The notes under the pieces were generated by a model. It was not told the DNA's origin. It was given only the letters and a program-made list of their open reading frames with translations, and did no database searches. Positions 1 to 5,248 of a stretch of DNA of 5,248 bases are shown one piece after another. Positions within the stretch are counted from its first letter, which is position 1. Each line of letters begins with the position of its first letter. Where the stretch lies: NCBI GenBank assembly GCA_934662925.1, contig CAKUKL010000125.1, forward strand, positions 1-5,248, in the 5' to 3' direction. Source of the DNA: an uncultured Oscillospiraceae bacterium (GTDB lineage: Bacteria; Bacillota; Clostridia; Oscillospirales; Oscillospiraceae). Both the position numbers and the translations under genes were made by a program.

Positions 1-222
1 TCCATGCCCGGCATCAAGGCCTTCACCGCCGCCGTGTTCGGCGGCATCGGCTCCATCCCCGGCGCGTTCCTCGGCGGTATCCTGCTGGGTATCATCGAGT
101 CCATGGCCAAGGCGTACATCTCCATGAACCTCGCCAACTCCATCGTATTCGCGGTGCTGATCGTCATCCTGCTGGTGCGTCCGGCGGGCCTGCTGGGCAA
201 GTACGTGCCCGAGAAAGTGTGA
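1..222 (+). CDS. livH: LivH-type branched-chain amino acid ABC transporter permease (C-terminal fragment)
   Basis: This is the 3' end of an open frame that enters from the left edge; 73 codons are visible before a TGA at 220-222. The stretch reading KAFTAAVFGGIGSIPGAFLG is the hallmark C-terminal motif of LivH permeases (family pattern KAFxAAVLGGIGSIPGA). It is followed by hydrophobic segments and the typical ending RPAGLLGK. LivH is one of the two integral-membrane subunits that form the channel of the LIV/HAAT importer and pairs with LivM. The ATG at 4 is an internal methionine, not the start, because the homology clearly continues upstream. The stop lies 10 nt before the preferred livM start, which implies one operon. 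Seen: motif and frame. Inferred: substrate (Leu/Ile/Val), since HAAT transporters can also carry other amino acids or urea. Confidence 0.93.
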   Translation, partial: SMPGIKAFTAAVFGGIGSIPGAFLGGILLGIIESMAKAYISMNLANSIVFAVLIVILLVRPAGLLGKYVPEKV

Positions 223-227
223 GGTGG
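221..227 (+). promoter_or_regulatory. Ribosome binding site for livM, deciding an ATG start
   Basis: GAGGTGG sits 5 nt before the ATG at 233 and overlaps the livH stop codon. It favors ATG 233 over the in-frame GTG at 224, which lies inside the Shine-Dalgarno-like sequence and has only a weak GAGAAAG upstream of it. Confidence 0.65.
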
Positions 228-232
228 CCGGG

Positions 233-1303
233 ATGAAAGTGAGCAAACTGAAAAAGACCACCCGCGTCGACTTCGCGACCTACATCGGCGTGACCGTTGT
301 GTTCATCATCATGTTCGCCCTCCAGAAGAGCGGCGGACTGAGCAACTCCGTGTCCGGCATGCTGGTCCCCTGCTGCTGCTTCATCGTCATGGCGGTGTCC
401 CTGAACCTGACGGTGGGCATTCTGGGCGAGCTGAGCCTCGGCCACGCGGGCTTCATGAGCGTGGGCGCCTTCTCCGGCGTCATCGCCGCCATGAGCCTTC
501 AGGACGCCATCCCCTCCGGCACTGCCCGGCTCATCATCGCCATTGTGGTGGGCGCGGTGTTCGCCGCCATCGTGGGCTTTATCGTGGGCGTACCGGTGCT
601 GCGGCTCCGGGGCGACTATCTGGCCATTGTGACGCTGGCCTTCGGCGAGATCATCAAGGAGCTTATCAACTGCCTGCTGGTGGGCCACGATGAGAACGGC
701 CTGCACATGGCCTTCAACTTCAACGGCCAGATGAGCATCAGCGACCTGCACCTGACGGAAAACGGCGTAGCCATCATCAAGGGCGCCCAGGGCGCGGCGG
801 GCACCGCCAAGCTGGCCAGCTTCCCCATGGGCTTCGTGCTGGTGATGGTGACGCTGGTCATCGTCCTCAATCTGGTGCGCAGCCGCACCGGCCGGGCCAT
901 CATGGCCATCCGGGACAACCGCATCGCGGCGGAGAGCGTGGGCATCAACATCACCAAGTACAAGCTCATCGCCTTTGCCACCTCCGCGGCGCTGGCCGGA
1001 GCCGCCGGCGCACTGTTCGGCCTGAACTACTCCTCCCTCCAGTCCTCCAAGTTCGACTTCAACACCTCCATTCTGGTGCTGGTGTACGTGGTGCTGGGCG
1101 GCCTCGGCAACATCTGGGGCTCCATCATCGCGGCCACCGTGCTGTATATCCTGCCCGAGGCGCTGCGCGGCTTCTCCGATTACCGGATGCTGGTGTACGC
1201 CATCGTGCTGATCCTGGTCATGCTGGCCACCAATAACGCGCAGCTCAAGAGCCTTTTGAGCCGCGCCATTCCCGGCAGAAAGGGGACTGAGGAAGATGGC
1301 TGA
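233..1303 (+). CDS. livM: LivM-type branched-chain amino acid ABC transporter permease
   Basis: This is a 356-residue integral membrane permease, the second channel subunit of the LIV/HAAT importer. A basic N-terminus (MKVSKLKKTTR) precedes about eight hydrophobic segments. Diagnostic LivM motifs are the ELSLGHAGFMSVGAF region at about 66-80, RLRGDYLAIVTLAFGEI at 124-140, a cytoplasmic EAA-like ATPase-docking loop at about 216-239 (RSRTGRAIMAIRDN then AAESVGIN), and LGGLGNIWG at 288-296. An extracytoplasmic loop of about 45 residues (151-195) separates two membrane segments. A GTG start at 224 would add three residues, but the ribosome binding site favors ATG 233. The 3' end overlaps livG by 8 nt, a sign of translational coupling. 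Length is within the family's range. A Cys-Cys-Cys run at 47-49 in a predicted membrane segment is unusual but not obviously functional. Exact substrate is inferred from family only. Confidence 0.95.
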   Translation: MKVSKLKKTTRVDFATYIGVTVVFIIMFALQKSGGLSNSVSGMLVPCCCFIVMAVSLNLTVGILGELSLGHAGFMSVGAFSGVIAAMSLQDAIPSGTARLIIAIVVGAVFAAIVGFIVGVPVLRLRGDYLAIVTLAFGEIIKELINCLLVGHDENGLHMAFNFNGQMSISDLHLTENGVAIIKGAQGAAGTAKLASFPMGFVLVMVTLVIVLNLVRSRTGRAIMAIRDNRIAAESVGINITKYKLIAFATSAALAGAAGALFGLNYSSLQSSKFDFNTSILVLVYVVLGGLGNIWGSIIAATVLYILPEALRGFSDYRMLVYAIVLILVMLATNNAQLKSLLSRAIPGRKGTEEDG

Positions 1304-2153
1304 GAAAAAGTTCAACTTTGAAAAGGGAAAGATGGTACCCGTCCCCAGCCACTCCATCATCCCGGAGCGCGACCTTGACAAGTCCCCGGTGCTGGAGTGC
1401 AGCCATCTGGGCATCGACTTCGGCGGCCTGCGGGCGGTGGACGACTTCAACCTCACCATCGGCCGGACGGAGATCGCCGGACTCATCGGCCCCAACGGCG
1501 CGGGCAAGACCACGGTGTTCAACCTGCTGACCAAGGTGTACCAGCCCACCCGGGGCACCATCCTGCTGGACGGCATGGACACCTCCGGCAAGACCACCGT
1601 CCAGATCAACCGCATGGGCATTGCCCGTACCTTCCAGAACATCCGGCTGTTCTCCAACCTGTCCGTGGAGGACAACGTGAAGATCGGCCTGCACAATCAG
1701 GAAAAGTATTCCGCCCTCACCGGCATCCTCCGCCTGCCCAACTACTGGAAGCAGGAAAAGGCCGCCCACGAGCGGGCGCTGGAGCTGCTGAGCATCTTTG
1801 ACATGCAGGATCTGGCCAACCATCAGGCGGGCTCCCTGCCCTACGGCGCACAGCGGCGGCTGGAGATTGTCCGGGCGCTGGCCACCAATCCGTCCCTGCT
1901 GCTGCTGGACGAGCCGGCGGCGGGCATGAACCCCTCCGAGACGGCGGAGCTGATGGAGAACATCGTCAAGATCCGGGACACCTTCCAGATCGCCATCATG
2001 CTCATCGAGCACGACATGAATCTGGTCATGGGCATCTGCGAGGGTATCTGCGTGCTGAACTTCGGTCAGGTCATCGCCAAGGGCACCGCCGAGGAGATCC
2101 AGGCCAACCCCGCGGTCATCGAGGCCTATCTGGGCAAGAAAAAGGAGGGCTGA
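1296..2153 (+). CDS. livG: LivG-type branched-chain amino acid ABC transporter ATPase
   Basis: This 285-residue cytoplasmic ATPase is one of two nucleotide-binding subunits that power the LivHM channel. The ABC elements appear in order: Walker A GPNGAGKTT at 65-73, Q-loop RTFQNIRLF with Gln114, an LPYGAQRRLE signature at 181-190 (the LivG form of LSGGQ), Walker B LLLLDEP at 201-207 with catalytic Glu206, a D-loop around 208-213, and H-switch His239 in IEHDM. All catalytic residues are present, so it should be active. The core ABC fold begins near residue 32 (VLECSHLGIDFGGLRAV), so residues 1-30 form an extra polar N-terminal tail compared with classical LivG of about 255 residues. The start overlaps livM by 8 nt, with AGGGG at 1281-1285 and GAGG at 1289-1292 upstream. 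livF follows after 2 nt. Confidence 0.95.
   Translation: MAEKKFNFEKGKMVPVPSHSIIPERDLDKSPVLECSHLGIDFGGLRAVDDFNLTIGRTEIAGLIGPNGAGKTTVFNLLTKVYQPTRGTILLDGMDTSGKTTVQINRMGIARTFQNIRLFSNLSVEDNVKIGLHNQEKYSALTGILRLPNYWKQEKAAHERALELLSIFDMQDLANHQAGSLPYGAQRRLEIVRALATNPSLLLLDEPAAGMNPSETAELMENIVKIRDTFQIAIMLIEHDMNLVMGICEGICVLNFGQVIAKGTAEEIQANPAVIEAYLGKKKEG
2141..2148 (+). promoter_or_regulatory. Ribosome binding site for livF
   Basis: AAAGGAGG, a near-perfect Shine-Dalgarno sequence, lies 7 nt before the livF ATG at 2156 and inside the last codons of livG. It is the strongest ribosome binding site within the operon part seen here and fixes the livF start. Confidence 0.85.
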
Positions 2154-2155
2154 GC

Positions 2156-2857
2156 ATGCTGAAGGTCAACGACATCAACGTCTATTACGGCGCCATCCAC
2201 GCCATCAAGGGCGTGTCCTTTGAGGTGCAGGACGGCGAGGTGGTCACCCTCATCGGCGCCAACGGCGCGGGCAAGTCCACCATTCTGAACACCGTGTCCG
2301 GCCTGCTCCACTCCAAGACCGGCTCCATCGAGTTCCTGAACAAGAGCCTTGCGGGCGTCCCCGCCCACAAGATCGTGGCCCAGGGCCTCGCCCACGTCCC
2401 CGAGGGACGGCGGGTGTTCCTCCAGATGACGGTGGAGGAGAACCTCGAAATGGGCGCGTATACCCAGCCCAACTCCACCATTGCCCCGGGCATCGAGCGG
2501 GTGTACGAGCAGTTCCCCCGCCTGAAGGAGCGCCGGAAGCAGATCGCGGGCACTCTGTCCGGCGGCGAGCAGCAGATGCTGGCTATGGGCCGGGCGCTCA
2601 TGTCCAACCCCAAGCTGCTGATGCTGGACGAGCCGTCCATGGGTCTGGCCCCCCTGCTGGTGGAGCAGATCTTCGACATCATCCGCTCCCTCCACAAGGC
2701 GGGCACCACCATCCTGCTGGTGGAGCAGAACGCCCAGATGGCCCTGTCGGTGGCCGACCGGGGCTACGTGCTGGAGACGGGCAAGATCGTCGCCACCGGC
2801 ACCGGCGCGGACCTGCTCAACGACGAGGCCGTGAAGAAGGCTTATCTTGGCGGCTAA
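2156..2857 (+). CDS. livF: LivF-type branched-chain amino acid ABC transporter ATPase
   Basis: This 233-residue cytoplasmic ATPase is the second nucleotide-binding subunit of the LIV/HAAT importer and partners LivG. It carries Walker A GANGAGKST at 34-42, the signature LSGGEQQ at 134-140, and Walker B LLMLDEP at 154-160 with Glu159. Two positions follow the LivF subfamily rather than generic ABC proteins: Glu83 in VPEGRRVF stands in the Q-loop region, and Gln191 in LLVEQNAQ replaces the switch histidine. Both are known LivF traits, as in E. coli LivF, and are not defects. Length (about 235) and the C-terminal ADRGYVLETGKIVATG block are typical. It starts 2 nt after livG and is the last gene of the operon in this window; no same-strand gene follows for 1.7 kb. 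TAA stop at 2855-2857. Confidence 0.96.
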   Translation: MLKVNDINVYYGAIHAIKGVSFEVQDGEVVTLIGANGAGKSTILNTVSGLLHSKTGSIEFLNKSLAGVPAHKIVAQGLAHVPEGRRVFLQMTVEENLEMGAYTQPNSTIAPGIERVYEQFPRLKERRKQIAGTLSGGEQQMLAMGRALMSNPKLLMLDEPSMGLAPLLVEQIFDIIRSLHKAGTTILLVEQNAQMALSVADRGYVLETGKIVATGTGADLLNDEAVKKAYLGG

Positions 2858-3100
2858 AACGAAGCGCCGAGCCGTCGCGAACAGCCCGGATGGACTGGAG
2901 CGAGGATGAGCGAAGGGCCGCGCCGCGGTCCGGAGACCAGTCCGAGTCGGAAGGAAGCCGCGCGTTGTGAGCAGGCGAGGCGTGACAAGGGGAAAACCAG
3001 TTTTCCCGGAGACCCTTTCCGCCCTACGGGGTGGACGGGGGTTACAGCCGGGCCATGGGCTGACTTCGTAGTGTGACATAAAAACACCATAACCGCATGA
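2858..3100. other. GC-rich structured intergenic stretch; candidate dispersed repeat or structured 3'-UTR
   Basis: No supportable gene lies here. From about 2861 to 3062 the sequence is very GC-rich and holds several inverted repeats: GGACTGG 2892-2898 with CCAGTCC 2937-2943, enclosing GGTC 2927-2930 with GACC 2935-2938; GGGAAAA 2990-2996 with TTTTCCC 3001-3007; CCGCCC 3019-3024 with GGGTGG 3029-3034 around a TACG loop; and CAGCC 3045-3049 with GGCTG 3058-3062. A 10-bp-spaced direct repeat GAGCGA occurs at 2898 and 2908. From about 3066 the composition turns AT-richer before the terminator. Reading frames crossing it are Arg/Pro/Ser-rich and look spurious. The pattern is of the kind found in multicopy intergenic elements of high-GC gut Firmicutes, but only one copy is in view, so repeat status is inference. 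It would be transcribed as the 3' leader-out of livF if the terminator at 3101 is the operon end. Confidence 0.45.
3018..3035 (+). other. Small hairpin with UACG (UNCG-type) tetraloop
   Basis: The arms TCCGCC C and GGGTGGA pair over 7 bp, with one G-T wobble, around a TACG loop closed by C-G. c(UACG)g is an extra-stable RNA tetraloop. No U-run follows, so it is not a standard intrinsic terminator. It may be an mRNA 3'-end stabilizer or part of a larger structured element. The UNCG geometry exists only in + strand RNA, i.e. in the liv transcript's direction. Confidence 0.4.
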
Positions 3101-3132
3101 AAAGCGCCGGTCACATCCGTGACCGGCGCTTT
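3101..3132. terminator. Bidirectional intrinsic terminator between convergent genes
   Basis: A perfect 14-bp inverted repeat: left arm AAAGCGCCGGTCAC at 3101-3114, loop ATCC, right arm GTGACCGGCGCTTT at 3119-3132. It lies 243 nt past the livF stop and 46 nt past the stop of the opposing CBS-domain gene. On the minus strand the stem ends in CGCTTTT and on the plus strand in CGCTTTC, so the U-run is short both ways but slightly better for the minus-strand gene. The position between convergent genes supports shared termination. Confidence 0.8.
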
Positions 3133-3178
3133 CTGCGCATTTATGTAGTTGACCTCCGCTGTGGGAGCGGGCCGCGGC

Positions 3179-4444
3179 TCATTCCCCGGCGGGGACGGGC
3201 TCTGCCGCGGGCAGGGGGCGGACCTGGATTTCCAGCACCCGGTGATGCTGCACCCGAGTGACGGTGACGGCAAGACCATCGCACTCAAAGCGCTCCCCGG
3301 TCTCCGGGATGTGGCCCAGCTTGTCCAGCACCCAGCCGGACACGGTGGCGGAATCGCTCTCCTCCTTCAGGGAGAAGAGGTCCAGCATCCGGTCCACGTC
3401 GGCGGAGCCGTCGATGAGGTAGCTGCCGTCGTCCTGACGGCGGAACTGCTCCACCACCTCGTCGTGCTCGTCCCAGATCTCGCCCACCAGCTCCTCCACC
3501 ACGTCCTCGAGGGTGAGCAGGCCGTCGGTGCCGCCGTACTCGTCCACCACGATGGCCATGTGGGTCTTGGTGCGCTGGAACTGGCGCATGAGCTCGTCGA
3601 TCTTGGCGGTGGCGGTGATGTGGAGCACCGGGTGGATGAGGGCGGACAGGTCGGTGCGGCCATGGTAGCGGGCGGAGAAGAGGTCCTTCTGGTGGATGAC
3701 GCCCACGATGTCGTCCAGATTTTCATGGTAGACGGGCAGGCGGGAATAGCCCTCCTCCGCGAACAGGGCGGCGGCCTCGTCCATGGTGGCGGTGTCCTCG
3801 AGGGCCACCATATCCACCCGGGGGGTGAGGATGTCGCCGGCCGCCAGATCGTCAAAGCGGATGGCGGAGCGGATGAGCTGCCCCTCATCCTCGTCAAGGC
3901 CGCCCTGATCCTCCGCCTCGGAGACGATGGTCATCAGCTCCTCGTCGGTGATGCCCTCGGCGTCCTTCTTGCGGAACAGCAGGCCCAGCAGCTTCTTCCA
4001 CTGGGTGAAAATGAAGTTCAGCGGGGTGAGGATCACCAGCAGCACCCGCAGGATGGGGGCGGAAAAGCTGGCGAAGGCCTCCGGCGACTCCTTGGCAAGG
4101 CTCTTGGGCGAGATCTCGCCGAAGATGAGGATGACCACGGTGAGGACCACGGTGGACACCGCCGGGCCGGTGGAGCTGCCCAGCAGGTCGATGAACAGCA
4201 CGGCGCTGAGGGTGGTGGCCACGTTGTTGACGATGTTGTTGCCGATGAGGATGGTGGACAGCAGCCGGTCGTAATTCTCCGACAGATCCAGCACCAGCCT
4301 GGCCCGGCGGTCGCCGTTGTCAGCCTTGCTTTTCAGCCGGATGCGGTTCAGAGAGGTGAAGGCCGTCTCGGTGGCGGAAAAGTACGCCGAGAGGATCACC
4401 ATGAGGATCAGGACGACCAGCAGGACTATACTGCCGTCTGGCAT
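3179..4444 (-). CDS. CNNM/CorC-family (HlyC/CorC) membrane protein with DUF21, CBS pair and CorC_HlyC domain; probable divalent-cation transporter
   Basis: This 421-residue protein has the complete family architecture. Residues 1-160 are the DUF21/CNNM membrane domain, with hydrophobic segments at about 6-22, 64-88, 95-110 and 128-147 and the conserved motifs SATETAF 23-29, GNNIVNN 68-74 and [10 protein letters not shown] 108-117. An acidic linker (EEL...[13 protein letters not shown], about 168-188) follows. CBS1 is at about 205-260 (ILTPRVDM) and CBS2 at about 268-323, with [20 protein letters not shown] at 296-315. The CorC_HlyC (transporter-associated) domain is at about 338-410. Characterized relatives (bacterial CorC, Staphylococcus MpfA, animal CNNM) export or exchange Mg2+, with nucleotide binding at the CBS pair. 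The old 'hemolysin' label is historical. The start at 4444 is supported by AGGAGTGA upstream; the next Met is inside the first membrane segment. It is monocistronic in view, convergent with liv and divergent from the flavoenzyme gene. Ion specificity is inferred. Confidence 0.93.
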   Translation of the reverse strand: MPDGSIVLLVVLILMVILSAYFSATETAFTSLNRIRLKSKADNGDRRARLVLDLSENYDRLLSTILIGNNIVNNVATTLSAVLFIDLLGSSTGPAVSTVVLTVVILIFGEISPKSLAKESPEAFASFSAPILRVLLVILTPLNFIFTQWKKLLGLLFRKKDAEGITDEELMTIVSEAEDQGGLDEDEGQLIRSAIRFDDLAAGDILTPRVDMVALEDTATMDEAAALFAEEGYSRLPVYHENLDDIVGVIHQKDLFSARYHGRTDLSALIHPVLHITATAKIDELMRQFQRTKTHMAIVVDEYGGTDGLLTLEDVVEELVGEIWDEHDEVVEQFRRQDDGSYLIDGSADVDRMLDLFSLKEESDSATVSGWVLDKLGHIPETGERFECDGLAVTVTRVQHHRVLEIQVRPLPAAEPVPAGE

Positions 4445-4453
4445 AAGAAAAAT

Positions 4454-4461
4454 TCACTCCT
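4454..4461 (-). promoter_or_regulatory. Ribosome binding site of the CorC-family gene
   Basis: On the minus strand AGGAGTGA reads 9 nt before the ATG whose first base is 4444 (12 nt from the GGAG core). Slightly long spacing, but it is the only good Shine-Dalgarno sequence near this start. Confidence 0.7.
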
Positions 4462-4471
4462 ATAAACAAAA

Positions 4472-4492
4472 ATTTGCGGGATTGCCGCAAAT
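4472..4492. promoter_or_regulatory. Perfect dyad over the -10/transcription start of the CorC-family gene; candidate operator
   Basis: Half-sites ATTTGCGG (4472-4479) and CCGCAAAT (4485-4492) are perfect inverted copies around a 5-bp center. The dyad starts inside the predicted minus-strand -10 box and covers the predicted start point near 4484, a classic place for a repressor. On the minus strand a T-rich run (TTTTGTTT) follows, so a terminator is an alternative reading. However, RNA begun at the local promoter would lack most of the 5' arm, so an operator seems likelier. The binding protein is unknown. Confidence 0.45.
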
Positions 4493-4519
4493 GATAGCAT
4501 ATTTCCGAGGAATTTGCAA
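4491..4519 (-). promoter_or_regulatory. Predicted sigma-70/sigma-A-type promoter of the CorC-family gene
   Basis: On the minus strand, -35 TTGCAA (4519-4514; 4/6 to TTGACA), a 17-bp spacer, and -10 TATCAT (4496-4491; 5/6 to TATAAT) preceded by TGC, an extended -10. The start is expected near 4484, giving a leader of about 40 nt. It lies in the only AT-rich part of the right half of the window. Confidence 0.65.
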
Positions 4520-4530
4520 GGGGGGAGCGA

Positions 4531-4559
4531 TTTACATTCCGTCTCCGCTGTGCTATATT
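4531..4559 (+). promoter_or_regulatory. Predicted sigma-70/sigma-A-type promoter of the flavin oxidoreductase gene
   Basis: -35 TTTACA (4531-4536; 5/6 to TTGACA), a 17-bp spacer, and -10 TATATT (4554-4559; 5/6 to TATAAT) preceded by TGC, an extended -10. The start is expected near 4566, leaving a leader of about 30 nt. Its -35 box is only 11 bp from the -35 box of the divergent promoter. Confidence 0.7.
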
Positions 4560-4580
4560 GGAGAAAATACGCGAAGCAGG

Positions 4581-4588
4581 GAAGGAAG
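4581..4588 (+). promoter_or_regulatory. Ribosome binding site of the flavin oxidoreductase gene
   Basis: GAAGGAAG lies 7 nt before the ATG at 4596 and supports that start; no alternative in-frame start lies between promoter and this codon. Confidence 0.6.
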
Positions 4589-4595
4589 CGCGGAC

Positions 4596-5248
4596 ATGAA
4601 ATACCAGAGACTGTTCACCCCCATCACCATCAACGGCATGACGCTGAAAAACCGCATCGTCATGCCCGCCATGCACCATCTCTATACGGAAAACGGCTAC
4701 TGTACCCCCCGGTTCTCCGAATACTACTGGAAGCGGGCCGAGGGCGGCGTGGGACTGCTCATCGTCGGCTCCTGCCGGTTCGACGAGTACGGCGCGAAAA
4801 ATAATTCCATGTCCCTTGCCAGCGACGATACGGTGCCGGGCTGGAAGGAGTTCACCGACGGCGTCCACCAGCGGGGCGGCAAGGTGGCCGTCCAGCTCTA
4901 CCACGCCGGGCGGTACGTCCCCAGCCGGGACGTGCCCTGCGGCAGGCCCGCGCTGGCCCCGTCGGCGGTGTACTGCCCCTACACCCGGGAGACGCCGCCG
5001 GAGATGACGGTGGAGCAGATCCACGAGGTGACGGAAAAGTGGGCGGAGGGCGCCGTCCGGGCCAAGGCTGCGGGCTTTGACATGGCGGAGATCATTGCCT
5101 CCGCCGGATACCTCATTCCCCAGTTTCTCTCCCCGGTGACCAACCGGCGGACGGACGAGTACGGCGGCAGCTGGGAGAACCGGTGCCGCTTCCCGCTGGA
5201 GGTCATCCGGGCGGTGCGGGCGGCGGTGGGGCCGGACTACCCCATCTC
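4596..5248 (+). CDS. Old Yellow Enzyme / 2,4-dienoyl-CoA reductase-like FMN oxidoreductase (N-terminal part, runs off the window)
   Basis: 217 codons are visible from ATG 4596 with no stop, then the frame leaves the right edge. The protein begins an Oye-type TIM barrel. LFTPITINGMTLKNRIVMPA (6-25) is the family's first strand and FMN-contact region. VQLYHAGR (99-106) carries the conserved Gln and the strand-4 motif. FLSPVTNRRTDEYGGSWENR (177-196) is the family hallmark. Members use NAD(P)H and FMN to reduce activated C=C bonds; those related to FadH or BaiCD/BaiH carry further 4Fe-4S and FAD domains (about 640-680 residues), while simple OYEs are about 340-370. The missing C-terminus leaves this open. 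The usual HGAHGYL substrate/active-site motif reads IASAGYL (167-173): both His are absent but Tyr172 is kept, resembling FadH (MGSEGYL) more than classical OYE. Divergent from the CorC-family gene with its own promoter. Substrate unknown. Confidence 0.9.
   Translation, partial: MKYQRLFTPITINGMTLKNRIVMPAMHHLYTENGYCTPRFSEYYWKRAEGGVGLLIVGSCRFDEYGAKNNSMSLASDDTVPGWKEFTDGVHQRGGKVAVQLYHAGRYVPSRDVPCGRPALAPSAVYCPYTRETPPEMTVEQIHEVTEKWAEGAVRAKAAGFDMAEIIASAGYLIPQFLSPVTNRRTDEYGGSWENRCRFPLEVIRAVRAAVGPDYPI

Noticed and set aside
224..226. GTG as an alternative livM start
   Set aside because: It lies within the GAGGTGG Shine-Dalgarno sequence that serves ATG 233, and has no comparable site of its own.
164..1696. 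510-codon open frame on the minus strand opposite livM/livG
   Set aside because: Product is His/Gly/Asp/Gln-rich low-complexity sequence typical of the antisense of GC-rich codons; livM and livG on the other strand have full family motifs.
2402..2731. LivF Glu83 and Gln191 in place of the usual Q-loop Gln and switch His, taken as signs of a dead ATPase
   Set aside because: These substitutions are normal for the LivF subfamily; Walker A, signature and Walker B are intact.
2126..3079. 317-codon minus-strand frame through livF and the intergenic stretch
   Set aside because: Most of it is antisense to livF; the rest is Arg/Pro-rich translation of the structured GC-rich stretch, with no domain seen.
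2854..3288. 144-codon minus-strand frame across the intergenic region
   Set aside because: It runs through the terminator hairpin and overlaps the 3' end of the CorC-family gene in another frame; no domain, Arg/Ser/Pro-rich, probably spurious.
3149..4465. 438-codon open frame on the plus strand opposite the CorC-family gene
   Set aside because: Antisense shadow: Gly/His/Val/Gln-rich with no recognizable domain, whereas the minus-strand frame has the complete DUF21-CBS-CorC_HlyC architecture.
4464..4492. Dyad plus T-rich run as an intrinsic terminator on the minus strand
   Set aside because: The predicted transcript start near 4484 would exclude most of the 5' arm, and no upstream minus-strand gene needs terminating; kept only as an alternative to the operator reading.
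4320..5024. 234-codon minus-strand frame across the divergent promoter region
   Set aside because: It spans two predicted promoters and is antisense to the flavoenzyme and out of frame with the CorC gene; its composition is low-complexity.

Overview
The window is GC-rich bacterial chromosome (about 60-65% G+C by eye) and densely coding. It has strong GGAGG-type ribosome binding sites and short gene junctions. GC-rich gene bodies, an AT-rich intergenic region carrying sigma-70/sigma-A-like promoters, and the flavor of the proteins fit a high-GC gut Firmicute (Oscillospiraceae-like: Flavonifractor, Oscillibacter, Lawsonibacter and relatives). That placement is inference; no marker gene here fixes the taxon.

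Left part (1-2857, + strand): the distal end of a branched-chain amino acid (LIV/HAAT family) ABC importer operon, in the order livH (3' end only), livM, livG, livF. The genes are separated by 10 nt, overlapped by 8 nt and separated by 2 nt, so they are almost certainly co-transcribed and translationally coupled. LivH and LivM form the membrane channel and LivG and LivF the two ATPases. The substrate-binding protein is not in view and would be expected upstream.

Middle (2858-3178): a 321-bp gap between convergent genes. Its first ~200 bp are unusually GC-rich, non-coding and full of short inverted repeats, one closing on a UACG tetraloop. I think this is a candidate dispersed repeat or structured 3'-UTR. 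It is followed by a perfect 14-bp-stem hairpin that probably serves as a bidirectional terminator for the liv operon and the opposing gene.

Right part: a minus-strand gene (3179-4444) for a CNNM/CorC-type membrane protein with DUF21, paired CBS and CorC/HlyC domains, probably a divalent-cation (Mg2+) transporter. It is followed by a 151-bp AT-rich divergent regulatory region with two back-to-back promoters and an 8-bp-arm dyad lying over one of them. The window ends in a truncated + strand gene (4596-5248) for an Old Yellow Enzyme/2,4-dienoyl-CoA reductase-like flavin oxidoreductase.

No RNA gene, CRISPR array, insertion sequence or phage gene was seen. The window is mostly ordinary housekeeping and transport; the points worth a second look are the structured intergenic stretch, the divergent control region and the atypical active-site motif of the flavoenzyme.
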